20,736 nucleotides of DNA from Bacillota bacterium (GTDB lineage Bacteria; Bacillota; Clostridia; Lachnospirales; Lachnospiraceae), in NCBI GenBank assembly GCA_023419655.1, contig JAEZXP010000134.1, forward strand, positions 1 to 20,736. The letters are read 5' to 3'. The stretch's first letter is position 1; each line of letters starts with the position of its first letter. Shown piece after piece: positions 1 through 6,132 of the stretch. Below the pieces are notes generated by a model. It searched no databases. It worked only from the letters and a program-made list of their open reading frames with translations, and was not told the origin of the DNA. The translations under genes were made by a program, and so were the position numbers.

Positions 1-121
1 TTGTTTTTGTGTGTGGTTGGCGAACCTACACTCATTATAACATTGGAGGTTTTTACTTGAAGCTAAAGCTATTGCGGGTCACACCTGCATAGCAGGTGGA
101 TTTTAATGTATAGGATACATT
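1..121. other. Intergenic stretch with hairpins, a possible leader peptide and a weak leftward promoter
   Basis: No large gene lies here. On the plus strand GGAGG (45-49) stands 7 nt before TTG (57-59), opening an 11-codon frame (M-K-L-K-L-L-R-V-T-P-A, stop 90-92). Its stop falls in the loop and start of the second arm of a perfect hairpin, CACCTGC/GCAGGTG (82-88/92-98), followed by GATTTT. A second perfect hairpin follows, AATGTAT/ATACATT (105-111/115-121). On the minus strand TATAAT (39..34) has an extended TG element but no clear -35, so it could be a promoter reading out of the window. The arrangement resembles a leader peptide plus attenuator or terminator, but nothing downstream on the plus strand would be controlled by it. 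Confidence 0.3.
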
Positions 122-148
122 CAAAAAAACTGCCCGGCTTGGCAGTTT
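121..148 (-). terminator. Rho-independent terminator of the kinase/regulator pair
   Basis: Read on the minus strand, AAACTGCC and GGCAGTTT (148-141 and 134-127) form a perfect 8-bp stem with a 6-nt loop, and the second arm runs into a T tract (GTTTTTTTGA). It lies about 100 nt past the stop of the histidine kinase. A competing pairing exists with CTGCCCG/CGGGCAG at 130-136 and 163-169. Confidence 0.8.
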
Positions 149-250
149 CATCTTACCAAAGTCGGGCAGGTTATATTGTATGATTCACTTATCAAACTCT
201 TAAGAAAGACTTATGAAAAACTTATTTTTCCATAAAACGATAGGCGCAGC

Positions 251-1348
251 TTATACCCCCGGCAGAATAACCGTAAAGGTTGTCCGGTTCTCTTTGCTGT
301 CCACCGTAATCGTACCCTCGTGTGCGTTAACAATCTCCTTTGCAATGGCAAGACCAAGTCCTGCCCCTCCCGTTTGTGAGGAACGGGCCGTATTTAATCG
401 AAAAAACCGCTCAAAGATGGTTTCCAGCTGCTGTGGCGGAATTGGGTCTCCCTCATTGGTAAACTCTATAACGGTTTTTTTGTCTTCCTCAAATGCCCTT
501 ATGTCAATCACACTGTCACTGTAGCTATAGGCGATGGCATTTTTTAAGATATTATTAAATACCCTGGAAAGCTTATCTGCATCTCCCCACAAAACCAAAT
601 CCTCCGGAACATTTACCACGGCCTGCTTATTCTGCGGTGACAGCATCGGAAAAAATTCATCCGCCATTTGCTGCAGCATGAAGGAAAGATTGATTTTTCC
701 CTTGCTAAGCACAATGGTACTCAGGTTAAAACGCGTAATCTCAAAGAATTCTTCGATAAGATTCTCCAGCCGGAAAGCTTTCTCCAGTGTGGTCTTCGTG
801 TACCTGACCCGCTGCGGCTGGGGCATGTCCGGTGCTTCATCCAAAAGACTCAGGTATCCTATCACAGAGGCAAGCGGCGTCCGGATATCATGGGCAAGGT
901 TCACAACCAGGTCATTCTTCCGCTGCTCCGCTTCCTTTGCAGCCCGTGCATTCTTTACCGCTGTTCTTTTAATCTGGTTCATTCGGTCTTCAATTTCCCG
1001 AAGCTCCTGCGGCAGCCGTATATCCTCATCATCCGGCTGTACAAGGGTCATGCTTGCCAGTACAATCTCTTCAATATATCCTGCCGTCCTTCTCCAATAG
1101 ATATAGATGATAATCAGTACCATGGCAAGCCATGCAACCGGTAATAGGACACTCAAAAAGCGCTCTACGGTTTTTAAAAAATAATACTGCGGGGATGGCT
1201 GCCAGGTAATACTATAGCCTACGTAAAACACGGCCAGAATCATAATCACGTACACCACCGTCGCCACAATGACCGTTCTTGCACATTGAAATATCATTTT
1301 TCTCATGAAATCAGAACGAAACTGTCTACGCTTCAAATTTGTATCCAA
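251..1348 (-). CDS. VanS-like membrane sensor histidine kinase
   Basis: Two-component sensor kinase that should autophosphorylate on a histidine and pass the phosphate to the response regulator encoded just upstream. Two membrane segments (about residues 22-44 and 64-85) flank a short extracellular loop of about 20 residues, so the signal is probably sensed at or in the membrane. The HisKA H-box is NLAHDIRTPL with H153, the N-box is NNILKNA (about 265-271), and the G2 box is GGAGLGL (327-333). The H-box and following YLSLLDEAPDMP are very like VanS of the vancomycin-resistance systems, but no vanH/A/X-type genes are in the window. The start is uncertain. The TTG at 1348 overlaps the regulator gene by 23 bp and keeps the cytoplasmic leader usual in this family, but GGGGGG touches it directly. 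The ATG at 1306 has no visible ribosome binding site. 365 aa is a normal length. Confidence 0.9.
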   Translation of the reverse strand: MDTNLKRRQFRSDFMRKMIFQCARTVIVATVVYVIMILAVFYVGYSITWQPSPQYYFLKTVERFLSVLLPVAWLAMVLIIIYIYWRRTAGYIEEIVLASMTLVQPDDEDIRLPQELREIEDRMNQIKRTAVKNARAAKEAEQRKNDLVVNLAHDIRTPLASVIGYLSLLDEAPDMPQPQRVRYTKTTLEKAFRLENLIEEFFEITRFNLSTIVLSKGKINLSFMLQQMADEFFPMLSPQNKQAVVNVPEDLVLWGDADKLSRVFNNILKNAIAYSYSDSVIDIRAFEEDKKTVIEFTNEGDPIPPQQLETIFERFFRLNTARSSQTGGAGLGLAIAKEIVNAHEGTITVDSKENRTTFTVILPGV

Positions 1349-2024
1349 CCCCCCATACCGTTTTTATATATTTCGGATGCTCCGCGCTGTCGTTCATCTT
1401 CTCTCTCAAATGCCTTATATGAACCATGACGGTGTTGTTGCTGTTGGTAAAATATTTTTCGCCCCATACCTCTTGAAACAATTCTTCCGAGCTTACCACA
1501 TGGCCGCGGTTCGATGCCAGTACCCACAGAATTGAAAATTCTATCGGTGTAAGTGAAATAAGTCTTTCATTCAGAATGCATTCATGTTTGTTTTTATTCA
1601 GGACCAGGCCCGAAAATGAGATGATATTCTTTTCCTGTGCAGGCTCTGCATGATTATATTTTGTAAATCTTCTTAACTGCGCCTTTACCCGGGCAACCAT
1701 CTCAAGCGGCCTGAAGGGCTTGGTAATATAATCGTCCGCACCCAGTGTAAGTCCGGTAATCTTATCAATCTCTTCATCCTTCGCCGTTAGCATAATCACG
1801 GGAAACGTATATTTCTCCCTGATTTTCTGACAAATTGAAAAGCCATTCACATCCGGCAGCATCACATCCAGTATGGCTAAATCGATGCATTTCTTTTCAA
1901 CGCATCGCAAAGCCTCTCTGCCATTGTAGAATTTATATACATTGTAATTTTCATTTTTCAGATAGACCTCAATCAAGTCTGCGATGGCCTGCTCATCATC
2001 GACTACTAAAATATTTGCTGGCAT
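1326..2024 (-). CDS. VanR-like OmpR-family response regulator
   Basis: Cytoplasmic transcription factor of the OmpR/PhoB class, partner of the overlapping histidine kinase. The receiver domain (1-120) has the acidic pair D9-D10, phospho-acceptor D53 in AILDVMLPD, switch T80 and conserved K102 in ITKPF. The winged-helix DNA-binding domain (about 135-232) ends in the typical HIRHLREKM and VWGVGYKFE signatures. The ATG start is supported by AAAGGAGCG about 8 nt upstream. Length (232 aa) is normal. The sequence is close to VanR in style, but the regulon is unknown: no cell-wall or resistance genes lie next to it. The 93-bp gap from metG contains a GC-rich hairpin, so it probably has its own promoter, though none is obvious. 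Confidence 0.92.
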   Translation of the reverse strand: MPANILVVDDEQAIADLIEVYLKNENYNVYKFYNGREALRCVEKKCIDLAILDVMLPDVNGFSICQKIREKYTFPVIMLTAKDEEIDKITGLTLGADDYITKPFRPLEMVARVKAQLRRFTKYNHAEPAQEKNIISFSGLVLNKNKHECILNERLISLTPIEFSILWVLASNRGHVVSSEELFQEVWGEKYFTNSNNTVMVHIRHLREKMNDSAEHPKYIKTVWGVGYKFEA

Positions 2025-2051
2025 GATATGATTCGCTCCTTTTTCATAAAG

Positions 2052-2085
2052 CTTTCGCCCGCTATCATTCTCAGGCGGGCAAAAG
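2052..2085 (-). terminator. GC-rich hairpin between metG and the response regulator
   Basis: An 11-bp stem (2052-2062 with 2075-2085, core GCCCGC/GCGGGC, one G-U pair on the minus strand) with a 12-nt loop lies downstream of the metG stop. On the minus strand it is followed by CTTTATG rather than a long U tract, so it is at best a modest terminator. It sits only about 28 nt before the regulator start codon and could also act in that gene's leader. Confidence 0.45.
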
Positions 2086-2117
2086 AATTAACCGCACTCG
2101 CTAAGAATTGCAGTTTC

Positions 2118-4100
2118 TTAACAGATTTCAGCCCCTGATGGCATATCCTTCTCCGGTACCATTAATGCCAGATTACCGTTTGCATCCTCTGCACAAAGCA
2201 GCATTCCTTCCGACAAAAGTCCTGCCAGAGTTGCCGGCTTCAGGTTAACAATTACCATAACCTTCTTTCCGACCATCTCCTGCGGGGTATAATATGCTTT
2301 GATTCCTGAGACAATCTGCCTCATCTGGGAGCCTATCTTAACCTGGGAGCATAGAAGCTTCTTGGATTTCTTAACCTCTTCACAGGCAATAATTTCACCT
2401 ATCTGAAACTGAAGCTTGGCAAAATCATCATAGGTGATTTCAGGCTTTGCTGCAATATTGATATCCTCCGAATCCTGGCCCTGTTCTTTATCCGGCTGCT
2501 CCTTGGACGGCTCACTATCCGCCGCTTTAGCTGCCTCTACCTTTTCAAGAACCTCTTTTATATCCAGTCTTGCGAATAATATCTCCGGTGTCGGCGTTAC
2601 TTTTGTACCCGATTCATATAAACCAAATTCCTTGATTTCTTCAATCGTTCTTTCCCTTGCCGCCAGCTGGGACAAAATTCTGTCCGCAGTTTCAGGCATA
2701 AAGGGCTTTAACAGGCTGGCCCCGATACAGATGCTTTCTACCAGATTATAAAGAACCGTCTCAAGTCGGGCCTTCTTATCCTCATCCTTTGCGAGAATCC
2801 ATGGCATTGTCTCATCAATATATTTATTACACCGCTTAAACAGCGTAAAGATTTCACCGATGGCATCCGCCACCCTGAGCTTCTCCATCTTGGCGATAAC
2901 CTTACCGGGTGTATCCTGTACGAGCTGTTTCAGCTCATCGTCCACCGGTTCAGCCGCCTTGCTGTCACGGACAACGCCTTCAAAATATTTATTCGACATG
3001 GAGATTGTACGGTTTACCAGATTACCAAGGGTATTGGCCAGCTCGGAATTAATTCTCTCCACCAGAAGCTCCCAGGTAATTACACCGTCATTATCAAAGG
3101 GCATCTCATGAAGCACAAAATACCGGACCCCATCTACATCGAACTGATTTACCAGTTCATCCGCATACAGCACATTGCCCTTTGATTTGCTCATCTTATC
3201 ACCCGCACTTCCCTGCAAAAGCCACGGATGGCCAAATACCTGCTTAGGAAGCGGCACATTCAATGCCATCAGCATAATCGGCCAATAAATTGTATGGAAC
3301 CTTAATATATCCTTACCAATCAGATGCAGGTCTGCCGGCCAGAACTTTTTGAACTGCTCACTGCTGTTGCCGTCGGCATCATAGCCAATTCCCGTAATAT
3401 AATTGCTTAAGGCATCCAGCCAGACATATACCACATGCTTATCATCAAAATCTACCGGTATACCCCATTTGAACGATGTTCTGGAGACACACAAATCCTG
3501 GAGACCCGGTATAAGAAAGTTATTAAGCATCTCATTCTTTCTGGATTCCGGCTGAATAAACTCGGGATTTTCCTTAATGTGGTTAATTAAGCGGTCTGCA
3601 TATTTACTAAGCTTAAGAAAATAAGCTTCCTCCTTGGCGGGCTGTACGTCTCTCCCGCAATCCGGGCATTTTCCATCCTTTAGCTGGGACGAGGTGAAGA
3701 AGGACTCACAGGGCGTACAGTACATTCCTTCATAAAAGCCCTTATAGATATCCCCCTGCTCATACAGTTTCTTAAATATCTTCTGAATCTGTCTTTCATG
3801 GTCTGCATCCGTGGTCCGGATAAATTTATCATAGGACGTATTCATCAAATCCCATATGTCCTTTATCTGTCCGGCAATCGTATCGACATATTCCTTGGGG
3901 CTTATCCCGGCTTCCTGTGCCTTTAACTCAATCTTTTGTCCGTGCTCATCCGTTCCTGTCTGAAAAAACACATCATAGCCTTCCCATCTCTTGAACCTGG
4001 CAATACTGTCCGCCAGTACAATTTCATAGGTGTTGCCTATATGGGGCTTACCCGATGTGTAAGCAATGGCCGTTGTAATATAATAGGGCTTCTTGTTCAT
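2118..4100 (-). CDS. metG: Methionyl-tRNA synthetase
   Basis: Charges tRNA-Met with methionine in the cytoplasm. It is a class I synthetase: HIGN at 20-23 is the HIGH-type motif and KMSKS is at 302-306. The connective peptide holds one zinc knuckle (C128, C131, C145, C148), the form with a single CxxC...CxxC site. An anticodon-binding helical domain follows, then a C-terminal Trbp111/EMAP-like tRNA-binding domain (about 555-660, TYDDFAKLQFQIGEI onwards), joined by a Ser/Glu/Lys-rich linker near 540. The ATG at 4100 is chosen over the in-frame ATG at 4139 because GGAAAGGAAG lies just upstream and the family usually begins a few residues before the PYYITTAIAY strand. Product 660 aa, normal for the long bacterial form. 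Expression should be controlled by the T-box leader upstream. Confidence 0.97.
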   Translation of the reverse strand: MNKKPYYITTAIAYTSGKPHIGNTYEIVLADSIARFKRWEGYDVFFQTGTDEHGQKIELKAQEAGISPKEYVDTIAGQIKDIWDLMNTSYDKFIRTTDADHERQIQKIFKKLYEQGDIYKGFYEGMYCTPCESFFTSSQLKDGKCPDCGRDVQPAKEEAYFLKLSKYADRLINHIKENPEFIQPESRKNEMLNNFLIPGLQDLCVSRTSFKWGIPVDFDDKHVVYVWLDALSNYITGIGYDADGNSSEQFKKFWPADLHLIGKDILRFHTIYWPIMLMALNVPLPKQVFGHPWLLQGSAGDKMSKSKGNVLYADELVNQFDVDGVRYFVLHEMPFDNDGVITWELLVERINSELANTLGNLVNRTISMSNKYFEGVVRDSKAAEPVDDELKQLVQDTPGKVIAKMEKLRVADAIGEIFTLFKRCNKYIDETMPWILAKDEDKKARLETVLYNLVESICIGASLLKPFMPETADRILSQLAARERTIEEIKEFGLYESGTKVTPTPEILFARLDIKEVLEKVEAAKAADSEPSKEQPDKEQGQDSEDINIAAKPEITYDDFAKLQFQIGEIIACEEVKKSKKLLCSQVKIGSQMRQIVSGIKAYYTPQEMVGKKVMVIVNLKPATLAGLLSEGMLLCAEDANGNLALMVPEKDMPSGAEIC

Positions 4101-4173
4101 CGTTTTTCTTCCTTTCCAACCTGTTTTTATTCTTTGCATTCATCCATTAATTTATCGTCTTTTCTCTCAATAA

Positions 4174-4286
4174 GAAAGAGTTTCGCTCGCGAAACTCTCG
4201 TGCCGAGCTACACATAGCGTGCGAGTGCACATCCTTAGCGGAGCGTTTTTTATTGCATAGGACGAAGTTTCCTATGCAATAAAAAA
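4174..4286. repeat. Palindromic repeat-like element in the metG leader
   Basis: Two perfect hairpins frame a roughly 110-bp segment. TTTTTTATTGCATAGG (4246-4261) pairs with CCTATGCAATAAAAAA (4271-4286), a 16-bp arm with a 9-nt loop. AGAGTTTCG (4177-4185) pairs with CGAAACTCT (4190-4198). Between them lies GC-richer sequence with GCGAGTGCAC and GGAGCG. No ORF. The element abuts the T-box terminator, and its A-run overlaps that terminator's U tract. The layout looks like a small dispersed palindromic repeat that inserted between the T-box and metG; only one copy is visible in this window. Confidence 0.5.
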
Positions 4287-4557
4287 ACTCCCGTCTTTAC
4301 TATTTTAAAGACGAGAGGAATTCCCGTGGTACCACTTTAATTCACCCGTATCTCGCGATAACAGGCCTTATTCGCTGCAATTACAGCCCAGCATAATAAC
4401 GGATGCCGCCGTCACAGCCTAAGAATTTCTTCCTCGGTGTGCTGCTCCAAGACCATCTTCATCAGCTTCCATGCATCTCCCCTTCTCAGCTAACGGGGTT
4501 CTCTGTTGACCATTCCACTGATTACTCTTCTTTTCATCGCTTTTATCGTTATAGTTA
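4282..4557 (-). promoter_or_regulatory. T-box leader (tRNA-Met sensing) of metG
   Basis: Transcription leader that reads uncharged tRNA and decides between termination and read-through into metG. On the minus strand it shows the stem I signature GATGAAAAGAAGAGTAA, a later GAAGATGGTC in which AUG (4456..4454) followed by a purine can be the specifier codon for Met, and the T-box sequence AAGTGGTACCACGGGAA (around 4337-4321). The last is a variant of the usual GGUGGNACCGCG block. The terminator follows: CTCGTCTTT and AAAGACGGGAG with a T7 run (about 4316-4282). The order and spacing match the family. The gene downstream is metG, which agrees with an AUG specifier. Confidence 0.9.
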
Positions 4558-4563
4558 TGACAA

Positions 4564-4592
4564 AGTATATCATGGCATTATAACTTTGTCAA
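4564..4592 (-). promoter_or_regulatory. Promoter of the T-box/metG transcript
   Basis: On the minus strand TTGACA (4592..4587), a 17-bp spacer and TATACT (4569..4564). The expected start near 4557 leads directly into the T-box stem I. A near-consensus sigma-A-type promoter. Confidence 0.85.
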
Positions 4593-4627
4593 ATCGTGTA
4601 TTTTTAATATTCCGAATACCAAGATAT

Positions 4628-4679
4628 AAAAAGGGAGCTATTGCTTAACGAACGATTTATTCGTTTTGCAACTGCTCCC
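4628..4679 (-). terminator. Terminator of the metalloprotease/membrane-protein unit
   Basis: On the minus strand GGGAGC (4679-4674) pairs with GCTCCC (4638-4633), followed by TTTTT. The 35-nt loop contains further pairing (TTGC/GCAA, AACGA/TCGTT), so the whole folds as a long stem. It starts about 13 nt after the stop of the upstream gene. Confidence 0.85.
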
Positions 4680-4691
4680 TCTCAGTTTGGT

Positions 4692-5297
4692 TTATTTGTT
4701 TGCAATATATTCTTTAATTTCTTTAATAAAGGCATCTTCTGAAACATTATCAATCATAATGGTCGAGCCGCTGCTTTCTTTTACTTGATGATTAACTACA
4801 TTTAATGAACTGATTTTACCGTTTTTATAATGCATTCTTCCCTGCGTACCAGTTAAAGTTGTGACTGTGCCATCTTCATTCTTTTTTGCAAAGATAAGAT
4901 ACTCTTCTCCTTTTTTCATTAAGGGGTCGTCCCGGAGTTCGAATATTTTGCTATCCCTTATTCCGCCCGTCATATAAATTTCCAGTTTATCATCCTTTTC
5001 ACAATTGTAAATTGCCCTTGTGACTTTAGCCGAAAATATTGTATCCGGCACAATATCTTTTCGGTACGAAGAGCCATTATCCATTACCTTTATAATTGCT
5101 ATGCAATCACTATTTTTAGTAAGATCCTCTACATCCGCATACCGATAAGCCCAGCTCGCATGCATGAATACCTTTTCTAATTCATTATTTTTTTTATTTA
5201 TAATTAATAACGTACCACACACAAGAAGAATTCCAATAATCGCTAACAGAGGAATAAATTTTTTAATATTTATAGATTTTATAGATGTTTTTTTCAT
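4692..5297 (-). CDS. Membrane-anchored extracellular protein of unknown function
   Basis: I do not recognise a family. From the ATG at 5297 the protein is about 201 aa. A lysine-rich N-terminus is followed by one hydrophobic segment (about residues 14-34, IPLLAIIGILLVCGTLLII) with no signal-peptidase site, which suggests a signal anchor with the rest outside the cell. The exported part begins with an Asp/Lys-rich stretch, contains short beta-strand-like segments (TIFSAKVTRAIY, KLEIYMTGG) and a GEEYLIFAKK motif of the sort found in small beta-barrel exported proteins, and ends in an amphipathic helix. The start at 5297 rather than 5336 is preferred because GAGAGGG lies just upstream and the extra residues look non-coding. 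It follows the metalloprotease gene by 64 bp in the same transcript, so the two may act together, for example as substrate, inhibitor or partner; that is inference. Confidence 0.75.
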   Translation of the reverse strand: MKKTSIKSINIKKFIPLLAIIGILLVCGTLLIINKKNNELEKVFMHASWAYRYADVEDLTKNSDCIAIIKVMDNGSSYRKDIVPDTIFSAKVTRAIYNCEKDDKLEIYMTGGIRDSKIFELRDDPLMKKGEEYLIFAKKNEDGTVTTLTGTQGRMHYKNGKISSLNVVNHQVKESSGSTIMIDNVSEDAFIKEIKEYIANK

Positions 5298-5361
5298 CTT
5301 TCCCTCTCTTTCATAAATCACACAAGAATTAAACATTAGAAGCGCTGTTGAATTATGTAAA

Positions 5362-5907
5362 TTAATAAATATAATTTACTCCTCCTACATCTATCGGTTG
5401 AGGAGTAGTCAATCCATATGTTCCATAACGACTTTGAGGTCCCCATGTAGCATCATTCATAATACATACTAATCCTGGATTTTCTCCTAAACTCAGAATG
5501 TGCCCAAACTCATGAACAGCTACTGATTTGAGTGCCCCATCATTATTCCATGTTTGTGCTATGCCTGAATTTAAAACAAGAGAGGCAGATGTAATATAGC
5601 CATTGTTATCCCAGGATATATAACATATGCCATCCCAACCGGCACTTGGACTATACGATTCACCACAAAAAACTCCTAATCCATAACTATTTGTTAATGA
5701 AGCATTTATACTTTGTGAATTCCATGCAGCTGCCCCTAGTTCGATAAAATATCTGAACCGACTAGAATCATAGTCTTCATAATAATATTTTATCGCACTA
5801 CTACTCCATTGATATCCCTCTAAATTGTATGCATATGTTGGCTTGGATATGGAAAGTAACAAAGAAGATACCAGTAAAAACACAATTGCAAATTTACGCC
5901 TTAACAT
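5362..5907 (-). CDS. Secreted matrixin-like zinc metalloprotease with variant zinc motif
   Basis: Small exported protein (181 aa) with a clear signal peptide (MLRRKFAIVFLLVSSLLLSI..., likely cut after TYA at 26). The mature part resembles the single catalytic domain of matrixin/astacin-type metzincins: an AAAWN helix near 60, the zinc-binding HEFGH at 132-136, a Met-turn-like CIMND (148-152) and a C-terminal TTPQPIDVGGVNYIY like the end of matrixin domains. In the canonical HExxHxxGxxH pattern, position 8 is Ser instead of Gly and position 11 is Glu142 instead of His/Asp, so the third zinc ligand is unusual. A GLxEN-type variant may be a known subclade; I cannot check. Start ATG has GAGAGG about 8 nt upstream. 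Base composition here is clearly more AT-rich than in the flanking housekeeping genes, which suggests transfer. Confidence 0.8.
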   Translation of the reverse strand: MLRRKFAIVFLLVSSLLLSISKPTYAYNLEGYQWSSSAIKYYYEDYDSSRFRYFIELGAAAWNSQSINASLTNSYGLGVFCGESYSPSAGWDGICYISWDNNGYITSASLVLNSGIAQTWNNDGALKSVAVHEFGHILSLGENPGLVCIMNDATWGPQSRYGTYGLTTPQPIDVGGVNYIY

Positions 5908-5954
5908 ATTTTACCTCTCTTTCTGTTTCATAGGTGTACAAGTTATACAGTCAA

Positions 5955-5983
5955 ATTATAATCCTTATTTTGGAATTTGTCAA
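5955..5983 (-). promoter_or_regulatory. Consensus promoter of the metalloprotease unit
   Basis: TTGACA (5983..5978), a 17-bp spacer and TATAAT (5960..5955) on the minus strand: a perfect sigma-A consensus, about 50 bp before the protease start codon. Confidence 0.88.
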
Positions 5984-6052
5984 CTTCTTGAAATGTTTTT
6001 ACTTATAATACCATTGTTTAGCTTATTTTCCCTTTTAATATTATTTTACTTA

Positions 6053-6079
6053 TTCACAAATATAAATATATGATATAAT
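6053..6079 (+). promoter_or_regulatory. Promoter of the CapA-like lipoprotein gene
   Basis: TATAAT (6074-6079) preceded by TG at 6071-6072 is an extended -10. A TTCACA (6053-6058) lies only 15 bp upstream, so the -35 is weak or mis-spaced. It lies about 54 bp before the GTG start. Confidence 0.5.
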
Positions 6080-6132
6080 ATCCACGATAAGCGGATTCAT
6101 CTACTTAATAAAATAATCAAGGAGACCCTATT

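Noticed and set aside
534..1100. Plus-strand open frames opposite the histidine kinase
   Set aside because: Ser/Arg-rich low-information translation with no start signal, antisense to a conserved kinase.
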